Shown here piece by piece: positions 1 through 5,763 of a stretch of 9,141 bases of DNA (position 1 is the stretch's first letter; each line of letters begins with the position of its first letter). Origin of the DNA: an uncultured Roseburia sp. (GTDB lineage: Bacteria > Bacillota > Clostridia > Lachnospirales > Lachnospiraceae); assembly GCA_947057405.1 (NCBI GenBank), contig CAMSEJ010000078.1:1-9141 (forward strand), given 5' to 3'. The position numbers were made by a program, and so were the translations under genes. Below the pieces are notes generated by a model. The model was not told where the DNA came from. It saw only the letters and a list, made by a program, of their open reading frames with translations, and made no database searches.

Positions 1-225
1 GGTTATTTTCTGAATGTAAAAAAAGCGGCGTCTGTCGGGCTGCTGCCGCAGACTGTCGCATCTAAAACAAAAGCCGTCGGAAATACGGCGTTAAAGGGCG
101 CGATATTGTATTTGAAAACAAAAAACAGGACGGCATTGCAGGAAATTATAAAAAGCGCAAAGAGCATATCTCTTGCAGAAGATGAAAAATTTCAGGAACT
201 TTATCTGAATCATATTTCATTTTAA
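1..225 (+). CDS. C-terminal fragment of ASKHA-domain (DUF4445/RACo-like) corrinoid activator protein, 5' truncated
   Basis: The reading frame is open from base 1 and gives the last 74 residues of a protein, ending LYLNHISF and TAA. The segment begins GYFLNVKKAASVGLLP and contains KAVGNTALKGA and an end of the form ISLAED-EKFQELYLNHISF. This pattern (G-x-x-L-x-x-x-A-x-x-x-G-L-x-P, then VGN-A--GA, then a terminal L-x-x-x-x-x-FQE-x-x-x-x-x-x-x-F) is what I know from the C-terminus of the DUF4445/ASKHA ATPases. These reductively activate corrinoid (B12) proteins, usually behind an N-terminal 2Fe-2S domain, and occur in acetogens and other anaerobes that use methyltransferases. The 2Fe-2S domain and ATP site lie outside the window, so activity cannot be judged. 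No other corrinoid-pathway gene is visible here; any partners would lie to the left. Confidence 0.72.
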   Translation, partial: GYFLNVKKAASVGLLPQTVASKTKAVGNTALKGAILYLKTKNRTALQEIIKSAKSISLAEDEKFQELYLNHISF

Positions 226-258
226 CTTATGATTGAAATCTTACCGGCACATGTGAAA

Positions 259-303
259 GGGGAAATGGCTTTTAAAAGGTTCGGCTGTCTTTGCTATTTC
301 CCC
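259..303. terminator. Stem-loop between convergent genes, possible weak bidirectional terminator
   Basis: An 11-bp stem (arms 259-269 and 293-303, GGGGAAATGGC against GCTATTTCCCC, one G-U pair) lies between the + strand gene ending at 225 and the - strand gene ending at 332. Neither side has a real T-tract, so the terminator role is inferred from position only. Confidence 0.4.
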
Positions 304-331
304 GATTCATTTAGGATAGGCCGGCTTCGTA

Positions 332-751
332 TTATTCTATCATCGTTCCGTCCGGCAGGATAATATTGCCTTTATCTGCGCTCACATCAAAAAAGCCGAC
401 TTTATACTTTTGGGCTAATCTACGCGTAAGTTCATACGCTTCGTCTGCCACCGACCATGAGAATGCAGCATAAATGATATCATGTCCAATACTATAGTCA
501 ACCAGATGCCGTTCCAAATCTTCGGCTTCATCTTCATCAAGAGGATCAAAATCTGGCGCATATTCCCTATTCATAGGAGGGAATTTTTCCTTCATCTCCA
601 TAAACCAATTTTGCAAAGCAGGAGAGGACACACTGAGTGTCTGGTAATCGTGTTCTTCTTCCCATTGGGTTTGTTTTTCATACCACATCATAAATTCTTT
701 TTTTGTGACAGGTGCTTTTGTTTGTTCAAAAACCATCAAATCATAACTCAT
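332..751 (-). CDS. Conserved hypothetical acidic cytosolic protein, 139 aa
   Basis: The protein is 139 aa and starts MSYDLMVFEQ. I chose the ATG at 751 because the - strand has AAAGGAG eight bases upstream of it; a longer TTG start at 769 would place that site inside the gene. It has no signal peptide or membrane segment. Visible features are an aromatic and charged N-terminal third (FMMWYEKQTQWEEEHDY, residues 20-36), a PALQNWFMEM helix (44-53), a very acidic linker (DFDPLDEDEAEDLE, 67-80), a small hydrophobic core (DIIYAAFSWSVADEAYEL, 91-108) and a C-terminal strand pair (VGFFDVS...NIILPDGT). I recognise the general look of a widespread family of small hypothetical proteins beginning MSYDLMVF, but know no assigned function. 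The acidity and the orphan setting resemble immunity proteins of contact-dependent or polymorphic toxins; this is inference only. A small ORF lies 37 bp upstream on the same strand. Confidence 0.8.
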   Translation of the reverse strand: MSYDLMVFEQTKAPVTKKEFMMWYEKQTQWEEEHDYQTLSVSSPALQNWFMEMKEKFPPMNREYAPDFDPLDEDEAEDLERHLVDYSIGHDIIYAAFSWSVADEAYELTRRLAQKYKVGFFDVSADKGNIILPDGTMIE

Positions 752-788
752 AGCTGCGGCTCCTTTCAAATTCCGGTTTATTGTTCTT

Positions 789-923
789 TTATTTTTGTCC
801 CCGCCGGGGATTTGGATCTTTCAGTAAATCCGAATTTTGTGCAGCCCTTCTCATCCGCTTAATTTCCTTGTCTGACAGCTGCTCTGGCGGTCTGAAAAAT
901 CGTTTCAAAATTTTTTCTTCCAT
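789..923 (-). CDS. Possible small basic protein, 44 aa
   Basis: This is an ORF of 44 aa from the ATG at 923, beginning MEEKILKRFFRPPEQLSDKE and ending LLKDPNPRRGQK. It is strongly charged and basic, with a likely amphipathic helix (LSDKEIKRMRRAAQ), which looks more like a protein than random translation. The ribosome binding site is poor (GGAATTGTGG, with the GGA about 11 bases before the ATG). The frame stays open upstream to 1037, but that part reads as low-quality sequence (SGRTPSALCSPRSF) and is probably not coding. It ends 37 bp before the start of the 139-aa gene on the same strand, so the two could be co-transcribed. It could be a small partner of that gene, the remnant of a larger gene's C-terminus, or spurious. 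Confidence 0.35.
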   Translation of the reverse strand: MEEKILKRFFRPPEQLSDKEIKRMRRAAQNSDLLKDPNPRRGQK

Positions 924-1049
924 TTTACCACAATTCCAAAAGTGTGGGAACAGGTTCTGTTCTGTGTTGACTTCAGGTTTTACGAATGAACGGGGTGAAC
1001 ATAAAGCGGATGGAGTACGGCCAGAAAACTTTTTCACACATTTTTGGAA

Positions 1050-1104
1050 AATTACTTGATCTATCGTAGTAATTGTGCTATTCTGAATTTGTAAATTACT
1101 ACGA
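1050..1104. promoter_or_regulatory. Inverted-repeat operator over the padR promoter, three half-sites
   Basis: There is a perfect 11-bp inverted repeat, TCGTAGTAATT (1064-1074) and AATTACTACGA (1094-1104), with arm centres 30 bp apart. A third half-site AATTACT lies at 1050-1056, touching the -35 box, and forms a second dyad with AGTAATT at 1068-1074. The repeats occupy the spacer between -35 and -10 and the likely start of transcription. Binding by the adjacent PadR protein is inferred; PadR-family repressors commonly autoregulate through promoter-proximal dyads. Confidence 0.6.
1056..1084 (+). promoter_or_regulatory. Sigma-A promoter of the padR-HAAS operon
   Basis: TTGATC (1056-1061) and TATTCT (1079-1084) are separated by exactly 17 bp. 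The position, about 55 bp before the padR start, fits transcription of padR and the HAAS gene. Confidence 0.65.
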
Positions 1105-1138
1105 CAGACATAATACTTTTCGAAAGGGGGCGATGCGT

Positions 1139-1465
1139 ATGATAAGCAGCGACGGAATACGCGGCTACAATGACATGATGATCCTCTGCCTGATCTTATC
1201 CGAACCGTCCTATGGATATCAGATTTCCCGGGAGATCAAATTCCGCACGGAAGGAAAATACGTCATCAAAGAAACGACACTGTATTCCGCGTTTACAAGG
1301 CTCGAAAAAAACGGATATATCGAATCCTTTTACGGCAGCGAAACAAACGGGAAACGGAGGACATATTACCGGATTACACAAGCCGGGACAGACTATTACC
1401 GGGAAAAGTGCAGTGAATGGGAACTCACAAAGGAAGTTGTAGATCGGTTTCACAGGCAAGGTTAA
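1139..1465 (+). CDS. PadR-family transcriptional regulator
   Basis: The gene encodes a 108-aa winged-helix repressor. The PadR N-terminal fold is clear: MMILCLILSEPSYGYQISREI (about residues 13-33; G26-Y27-Q28 is the family's GYxI turn), the recognition region VIKETTLYSAFTRLEKNGYIES (42-63), and the wing with GKRRTYYRITQAGTDYY (71-87). Length matches short PadR proteins that lack a long C-terminal dimer domain. I chose ATG 1139 because GAAAGGGGG ends eight bases upstream; an in-frame ATG at 1133 would leave only two bases, and an earlier TTG at 1073 lies inside the promoter. The stop is embedded in the ribosome binding site of the HAAS gene, so the two are one operon and probably translationally coupled. 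Such PadR genes typically repress their own operon with a membrane partner; the repeat at 1064-1104 is the likely operator. Confidence 0.93.
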   Translation: MISSDGIRGYNDMMILCLILSEPSYGYQISREIKFRTEGKYVIKETTLYSAFTRLEKNGYIESFYGSETNGKRRTYYRITQAGTDYYREKCSEWELTKEVVDRFHRQG

Positions 1466-1479
1466 AGGAGGATTTTAGT

Positions 1480-2484
1480 ATGGAAACCATTATCAGTTAT
1501 ATTGAAAATCTGTTTGGGAATTATCCGGACAGTCCGCAGGCAAGGAAAGCAAAGGAAGAGCTGCTCGGGATTATGGAGGACAAATACAATGAATTAAAGG
1601 CGGAAGGCAAATCCGAGCATGAGGCCATCGGAATTGTAATATCGGAATTCGGCAGTATGGAAGAAATTGCATCCGAGCTTGGTGCGGACAGCAAAATTAC
1701 TATAGATCAGAAAGAAGCGGGCGGCAGCAATGAACAAAAGCTTACTTTGTCCCAGGCGCAGGAGTATTTAAAAAGACAGACGGAATTCGGTTACAGAATT
1801 GCCGTAGGCGTGGCGCTTTGCATTCTTTCTCCGGTTGCAGCCTGTATTACGGAATCCATGAAAGAACTCGGCGTTTTTTCCGAAACGTTTGCAGATGCGG
1901 TGGGCGGGGTATTCCTGCTTGTTGTAGTTGCGGTGGCAGTCGGGATTTTAATTACGTCCGGGATTGCAAACGGCAAATATGAACACTATGAAAAAATGGA
2001 TATAAAGCTGGATTTTCGTACAAAACAGCAGCTGGAAGAGCAATATGGAGCGTTTGACCGGTATTTCGGGACAAAGATAGCGGCAGGTGTAATGCTTTGT
2101 ATTTTAAGCGTTGTGCCGCCTGCCATAATAAATGCGTTTTTGGGATCCGGGTCGTTTCACTGGCTGGAGCAGCTGTCCGGAATCGGTTTGTTTGTGTTCG
2201 TGGCGGCGGGCGTGTTCTTGTTTATCACGGAAGGGGTTCAGAAAGCTGCTTATGAAGTGCTTTTGAAAAAAGGTGAGTACGCGCCGAAACCGACGAAGGA
2301 AAAGAAGGGAAAAAAGCTGATTGAAGTGATTTCAGCCATTTACTGGCCGATTGTTGCGGCCGTGTATCTGGTGTGGAGTTTTCTGACAATGGAATGGGGC
2401 TTTACCTGGATTATCTGGCCGGTTTCCGGAATGATCTTTGGCGCAATCAGCGCGGTGATATCTATCCTGTGCCGTGCAGAATAA
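1480..2484 (+). CDS. HAAS/DUF1700-like signalling domain protein with six membrane segments
   Basis: The protein is 334 aa, starting at ATG 1480, with AAAGGAGG eight bases upstream overlapping the padR stop. Residues 1-68 are a helical HAAS-like domain: METIISYIENLFGNYPDS, then KAKEELLGIMEDKYNELKAEG, then EHEAIGIVISEFGSMEEIASELG, a pattern I know from DUF1700/HAAS proteins encoded beside PadR regulators. Residues 69-102 are a polar linker. The rest is membrane-embedded, with likely segments near 105-125, 140-163, 199-222, 233-251, 283-303 and 308-331. The first two pairs look like an internal duplication (IAVGVALCILSPVAA against IAAGVMLCILSVVPP). A basic loop (KPTKEKKGKK, 270-279) separates the last pair. 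The HAAS domain probably faces the cytoplasm and communicates with PadR or another partner, but its biochemical role is not established. Transcription ends at the strong hairpin starting 21 bp after the stop. Confidence 0.85.
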   Translation: METIISYIENLFGNYPDSPQARKAKEELLGIMEDKYNELKAEGKSEHEAIGIVISEFGSMEEIASELGADSKITIDQKEAGGSNEQKLTLSQAQEYLKRQTEFGYRIAVGVALCILSPVAACITESMKELGVFSETFADAVGGVFLLVVVAVAVGILITSGIANGKYEHYEKMDIKLDFRTKQQLEEQYGAFDRYFGTKIAAGVMLCILSVVPPAIINAFLGSGSFHWLEQLSGIGLFVFVAAGVFLFITEGVQKAAYEVLLKKGEYAPKPTKEKKGKKLIEVISAIYWPIVAAVYLVWSFLTMEWGFTWIIWPVSGMIFGAISAVISILCRAE

Positions 2485-2504
2485 ACTGTTTTTGTGGAAA
2501 AGTT

Positions 2505-2556
2505 CCCCGGACAGAGACCGTTTTGTGGAAAGACGGTTTCTGTCCGGGGATTTTTT
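2505..2556 (+). terminator. Strong Rho-independent terminator after the HAAS gene
   Basis: A 16-bp stem (2505-2520 with 2534-2549, one G-U pair) has a 13-nt loop and is followed by A and six T (2551-2556). It separates the PadR operon from the GntR operon. Confidence 0.93.
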
Positions 2557-2589
2557 GTTCGGGCGCGCATGAAAAAATAAATTATCTGC

Positions 2590-2618
2590 TTGACAATACA
2601 TATATAACTGTATATACT
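2590..2618 (+). promoter_or_regulatory. Near-consensus sigma-A promoter of the gntR-ABC operon
   Basis: TTGACA (2590-2595) and TATACT (2613-2618) are separated by 17 bp. The predicted start is about 20 bp before the gntR start codon, giving a short leader. A promoter this strong without a repressor would be highly active, which fits the palindrome on top of it. Confidence 0.85.
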
Positions 2619-2630
2619 GTTTATATACAG
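2608..2630. promoter_or_regulatory. Palindromic operator over the -10 box, probable GntR site
   Basis: This is a perfect 9-bp inverted repeat, CTGTATATA (2608-2616) and TATATACAG (2622-2630), with a 5-bp spacer. It covers the -10 element and the likely transcription start. A further partial dyad (ATACA...TGTAT) extends into the promoter spacer. It is most simply the autoregulatory site of the GntR protein encoded directly downstream. Confidence 0.7.
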
Positions 2631-2646
2631 AAAGAGAGGTAAATAC

Positions 2647-3021
2647 ATGGAGATTCTGATCAAAAACTCCAGCGGGCAGCCCATCTACGAACAAATTTAT
2701 ACCCAGATTAAGGACCTTATTTTAAACGGCGCTCTGGCGGAAGGCGACGCGCTCCCTTCCATCCGCGGCCTTGCAAAAGATCTGCGTATCAGCGTAATTA
2801 CTACCAAGCGCGCATACGACGAGCTGGAGCGGGAAGGCTTTGTAAATACGGTGGCAGGGAAAGGCTGTTTTGTAGCCGGGACAGATCGGGAGCTCATCCG
2901 GGAGGAACACCTGAAAAAAATAGAAACACACCTGCAGGCCATCAGCCAGCTTGCCAAAAGCTGCGGTATTACAAACGAGGAACTGATTGAAATGTTCCGG
3001 ATATTGGAGGTAGAAGAATGA
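2647..3021 (+). CDS. GntR-family transcriptional regulator, YtrA subfamily
   Basis: The protein is 124 aa. It has the GntR winged helix at residues 10-78: GQPIYEQIYTQIKDLILNG, then the signature LPSIRGLAKDLRISVITTKRAY (36-57), DELEREGF and the wing VAGKGCFVAG. Only about 46 residues follow, forming a helical tail (HLKKIETHLQAISQLAKS). This short C-terminus marks the YtrA subfamily, which dimerises and lacks the large ligand domain of FadR or HutC types. YtrA-type regulators sit at the head of ABC transporter operons and repress them; in Bacillus subtilis the ytr operon responds to cell-wall antibiotics. AAGAGAGG seven bases before the ATG supports the start. The stop overlaps the ATPase start by four bases (ATGA), indicating coupled translation. 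The inducer here is unknown. Confidence 0.95.
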   Translation: MEILIKNSSGQPIYEQIYTQIKDLILNGALAEGDALPSIRGLAKDLRISVITTKRAYDELEREGFVNTVAGKGCFVAGTDRELIREEHLKKIETHLQAISQLAKSCGITNEELIEMFRILEVEE

Positions 3022-3863
3022 ATGCAATCGAATTAAAGCGTGTTACAAAAAACTATGGGGCCTTTTCCTTAAAAGATATTACCCTGTCTCTTCCAAGCGG
3101 CTGTATTCTCGGTTTAGTCGGCGAAAACGGCGCGGGCAAGAGCACCACCATCCGGCTGCTTTTAAATGCCGCTGCAAGAGATGCGGGGGAAATTACCGTA
3201 TTGGGACGGGATGTGCGCAAAAAAGAATTTCGCCGGGTCAAAGAACAGATCGGCGTTGTACTGGATGAAGCGTATTATCCGGATGTTTTAAGCGCGGGGA
3301 ATGTCAATCTGATTATGAAGCATATCTACCGAAGCTGGCAGGAGGATATCTTTTACGACTACCTCAAGCGCTTTGCGCTTTCCGAAAAAAAGCTGTTTAA
3401 GGAGTACTCACGGGGCATGAAAATGAAGCTTGCCATTGCGGCTGCGCTGTCTCATCAGCCAAAGCTTTTGGTATTAGACGAAGCCACCAGCGGGTTAGAT
3501 CCTGTGATCCGGGATGAAATCTTAGAGATTTTCAATGATTTTACCAGGGACGAGGATCACTCGGTGCTGCTTTCTTCGCATATTATCAGCGATCTGGAAA
3601 AAATCAGCGACTATATTGCCTATCTGCATCAGGGAAAATTGGTGTTCTGTGAGGAAAAAGACCGCCTGTTAGAAGAGTATGGCATTCTGCACACAACGAG
3701 CGCCGGCCTGTCCGACGTGCCGAAGGATGCGATTGAGGCAAAGAGGCAGGGCAGGTATTCTACCGAGGTGCTTGTCCGGCGTTCGCGGCTTTCCGGTGCG
3801 TTTGACGTGGAGCCGGCAAATCTGGAAGACATTATGCTGTTTATGGCAAAGAAGGGGGAATAA
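3018..3863 (+). CDS. ABC transporter ATP-binding protein, YtrB/CcmA-like
   Basis: The protein is 281 aa. All core ATPase motifs are visible: Walker A GENGAGKST (35-43), signature YSRGMKMKL (130-138), Walker B plus D-loop LLVLDEATSGLD (150-161) and the switch histidine in SSHI (H188). The Q-loop reads GVVLDEAYYP, with no glutamine; I believe this is common among exporter ATPases paired with small ABC-2 permeases. The C-terminal 60 residues are a variable regulatory tail. It is cytosolic and membrane-associated, powering the permease encoded next. The start ATG overlaps the gntR stop, with GGAGG seven bases upstream; a second ATG at 3022 is out of frame. The substrate cannot be read from sequence. 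By analogy with YtrA-controlled transporters, a role in envelope stress or export of a small peptide or antibiotic is plausible. Confidence 0.95.
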   Translation: MNAIELKRVTKNYGAFSLKDITLSLPSGCILGLVGENGAGKSTTIRLLLNAAARDAGEITVLGRDVRKKEFRRVKEQIGVVLDEAYYPDVLSAGNVNLIMKHIYRSWQEDIFYDYLKRFALSEKKLFKEYSRGMKMKLAIAAALSHQPKLLVLDEATSGLDPVIRDEILEIFNDFTRDEDHSVLLSSHIISDLEKISDYIAYLHQGKLVFCEEKDRLLEEYGILHTTSAGLSDVPKDAIEAKRQGRYSTEVLVRRSRLSGAFDVEPANLEDIMLFMAKKGE

Positions 3864-3865
3864 AA

Positions 3866-4456
3866 ATGAAGGGCTTGTTGATCAAAGATGCTTTTACTAT
3901 GATGAAAGAAACGAAGTATTTTTTTATCCTGGCTGTTGTGATGATGTTTCTGCAGAATGATTTTTTATTCAGTTATATTATTGTGTATGCCGCAATGCTG
4001 CCGATGGCGGCGCAGGCGTATGATGAGCGCGTGAAATGGGATAAAATGGCTCAGACCCTTCCGCTGACAGTGGATCAGATTGTCGGCAGCAAATATATCA
4101 TGGGTTATCTGTCTGCTTTTGCGGCCGTTTTAATGGTTCTGGCAGCAAGATTACTTGGCAGGTCGTTTCGGGCAGAAGAGTTTGGCATGCTGCTGATTGT
4201 CGTGTGTGTAGCCCTTGTTGTCCAGGCGCTCAATATTCCCCTGATGTTCTGGATCGGCGTGGAGCGGGGAAGGCTGCTGTTTATTATTCTTGTCATAGGG
4301 GCGGCAATGGCTGCTTCTTCTATATGGCAGGAAGCGATTACGGCTCCTCTCACATTAAACATCAGGCTGCTGCTTTCGGCGGCTTTTGGAGTGACCGTAA
4401 TCGTAAATATCATCTCATTTTATCTGTGCAGAATCGTATATAATAGGAAACAGTAA
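3866..4456 (+). CDS. ABC-2 type transporter permease (ABC2_membrane_5-like)
   Basis: The protein is 196 aa, very hydrophobic, with about six likely membrane segments (near residues 17-30, 33-52, 76-97, 106-130, 135-153, 166-189). The cytoplasmic stretch AYDERVKWDKMAQTLPLTVDQIVGSKYI (51-78) is the most diagnostic part: small ABC-2 permeases of this family have a conserved E-x-x-x-W/Y-D-x-x-x-x-LP-x-x-x-x-x-I/V-x-x-KY segment here, probably the coupling region for the ATPase. It starts two bases after the ATPase stop, with GAAGGGGG seven bases before the ATG. Two copies of each subunit would make the transporter if it is a homodimer, since no second permease is present. The operon seems to end here; the hairpin at 4481-4502 has its T-tract on the other strand. 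Confidence 0.9.
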   Translation: MKGLLIKDAFTMMKETKYFFILAVVMMFLQNDFLFSYIIVYAAMLPMAAQAYDERVKWDKMAQTLPLTVDQIVGSKYIMGYLSAFAAVLMVLAARLLGRSFRAEEFGMLLIVVCVALVVQALNIPLMFWIGVERGRLLFIILVIGAAMAASSIWQEAITAPLTLNIRLLLSAAFGVTVIVNIISFYLCRIVYNRKQ

Positions 4457-4472
4457 TACAAAACACTGCTGT

Positions 4473-4502
4473 AAAAAACAGGTGCTGCCGTAAGGCAGCA
4501 CC
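4473..4502 (-). terminator. Rho-independent terminator of the XRE gene, possibly also stopping the ABC operon
   Basis: A perfect 9-bp stem GGTGCTGCC / GGCAGCACC (4481-4489, 4494-4502) has a GTAA loop. Read on the - strand, TG and then six T (4473-4478) follow. On the + strand there is no T-run after the stem, so termination of the ABC operon here would be weaker. Confidence 0.8.
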
Positions 4503-4507
4503 AATGA

Positions 4508-4843
4508 TTACTCGTTATCCTTAAAAGAAGAAAATGTCTTTCCCGTTTCCACAAACAGCGGGCGTTTGTCCTTTGGGATGTTGCGATAAATGTTGACCAG
4601 ATGCCGTTCATCCGCATTATAAGGCGTGTCCATCGGTTCCCGCAGAGTCGTCAGCCCGTAAATATAATCCGTAGTTGTATGAAAATAAGAAGCCAGGCGG
4701 ATAACTGTCGTCGCATCCGGCTGTCGTCGGTTTTTCACATAACCGTTTAATGTCGTTGTAGAAATACTCAGATCCTTTGCTAATTGTTTTTGCGTAATTC
4801 CGTCCTGTTCAAGCAGCTTGCGCAGTTGGTTTCCAATATTCAA
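4508..4843 (-). CDS. Small XRE-family (Cro/C1-type HTH) transcriptional regulator
   Basis: The protein is 111 aa. The Cro/C1 HTH fills residues 3-64: IGNQLRKLLEQDGITQKQLAKDLSISTTTLNGYVKNRRQPDATTVIRLASYFHTTTDYIYGL, with Q18-x-x-x-A22 in helix 2 and STTTLNGY in the recognition helix. The last 45 residues are polar (YNADERHLVNIYRNIPKDKRPLFVETGK) and may mediate dimerisation. The start is a TTG at 4843: GGGGAGG lies eight bases upstream, while the nearby ATG at 4850 is out of frame and only two bases from that site. It lies on the strand opposite to the ABC operon and 159 bp downstream of the SDR gene on the same strand. No separate promoter is convincing, so read-through from SDR is possible. 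Its target is unknown. Confidence 0.9.
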   Translation of the reverse strand: MNIGNQLRKLLEQDGITQKQLAKDLSISTTTLNGYVKNRRQPDATTVIRLASYFHTTTDYIYGLTTLREPMDTPYNADERHLVNIYRNIPKDKRPLFVETGKTFSSFKDNE

Positions 4844-5002
4844 TCCGCATTCCTCCCCTAGTTTTTTGGGATATTGTAATGGAAACGGAGCGCAAAATCC
4901 CGGTAATACCCAATAAGCGTACCGGTATATTCAAAACGCTGTTCAGATTTTGGGAAGGGCGTAAGATTCAAAGAATCCGAGTATTCCGTTTGGGCTGTGC
5001 CG

Positions 5003-5737
5003 TCAGATCCAGCCGCCGTCGAAACCAATCACCTGTCCCGTCAGATAGGCAGGGGCCTGGGCAAGCTGCAGCAAAAACCGTGCGACCTCATCGGGTTTTG
5101 CAAAATAACCCGCCGGGATTTCTTCCTCCAGCGTTTTGCGTTCTGCTTCGTCAAAACAGGCATTCATTTCCGTATCAATGACGCCGCAGGCAACGGCATT
5201 GACCTGTATGTTGCTTGGTGCCAGCTCCTTTGCCAGTGCCTTTGTCAGTGCATTGATTCCTCCCTTTGTTGCGGAATAAGCCGCTTCGCAGGATGCTCCG
5301 TAAATTCCCCAGTCAGATGAGATATTAATGATTTTCCCTGATTTTTGAGACACCATATGGGGAATGGCGCATTTGCAGCAGGCAAAAACAGACGTAAGAT
5401 TGGTACGCAGCAGCAGTTCCCATTGCTCGTATGGCATTTCACTCAGCAGCCCGAGATAGGAAATGCCGGCATTGTTAATCAGCACGTCAATTCCCCGGCA
5501 GAACAGGCGAATTTCATCAAACATTCCGCAGACAAACGCATACTCCCCGATATCGCCGCAGCAGCAAAGCGTCCGGACCGCAAATTCGCGTTCCAGACGG
5601 CGTGACAAATCCACAAGCGCGTTCGGCGAATGCGCGCAGTTTAAAACCAGGTCATATCCATCGTGTGCAAACGCTTCTGCCGCCGCCCGTCCGATTCCCC
5701 GGGAAGCTCCTGTAATCAGTACTGTTTTTCGTTTCAT
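5003..5737 (-). CDS. Short-chain dehydrogenase/reductase, EF-P 5-aminopentanone reductase (YmfI)-like
   Basis: The protein is 244 aa, a classical SDR with a Rossmann fold. Motifs are the cofactor loop TGASRGIG (9-16), NNAG (88-91), structural N113 (RTNL) and the catalytic S141, Y154 and K158 in ISSDWGIYGASCEAAYSATKGG. The C-terminal GQVIGFDGGWI is also typical. The family reduces carbonyls with NAD(P)H, and FabG (3-oxoacyl-ACP reductase) is the closest generic label. The segment WG-x-x-GASCE-x-x-YS-x-x-KG, the stretch EEIPAGYFAKPDE and the GGW end match the Bacillus YmfI type, which reduces the 5-aminopentanone on elongation factor P lysine. I therefore favour that role, from memory of the family. 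No efp or fatty-acid genes are adjacent. The usual PG motif after VNAVA has Cys184 for Pro. GGAGGTGG six bases before the ATG fixes the start. Confidence 0.85.
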   Translation of the reverse strand: MKRKTVLITGASRGIGRAAAEAFAHDGYDLVLNCAHSPNALVDLSRRLEREFAVRTLCCCGDIGEYAFVCGMFDEIRLFCRGIDVLINNAGISYLGLLSEMPYEQWELLLRTNLTSVFACCKCAIPHMVSQKSGKIINISSDWGIYGASCEAAYSATKGGINALTKALAKELAPSNIQVNAVACGVIDTEMNACFDEAERKTLEEEIPAGYFAKPDEVARFLLQLAQAPAYLTGQVIGFDGGWI

Positions 5738-5763
5738 TCTGTGCCACCTCCGATTTTTCTGTT

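Noticed and set aside
948..962. LexA/SOS box
   Set aside because: GAAC and GTTC are present but with seven bases between them, not the four needed for the Firmicute SOS box.
924..1037. Upstream extension of the 44-aa ORF to 82 aa
   Set aside because: The extra residues look like translated non-coding DNA, and no ribosome binding site supports the ATG at 1037.
1073..1138. Longer N-terminus for PadR from a TTG at 1073
   Set aside because: It lies within the promoter and operator, has no ribosome binding site, and adds residues not seen in the PadR fold. ATG 1139 has ideal spacing.
4879..5181. + strand ORF of 100 aa beginning METERKIPVIPNK
   Set aside because: It has no ribosome binding site and more than half overlaps the SDR gene in antisense. 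The Arg/Gln/Pro-rich end is typical of a shadow frame.
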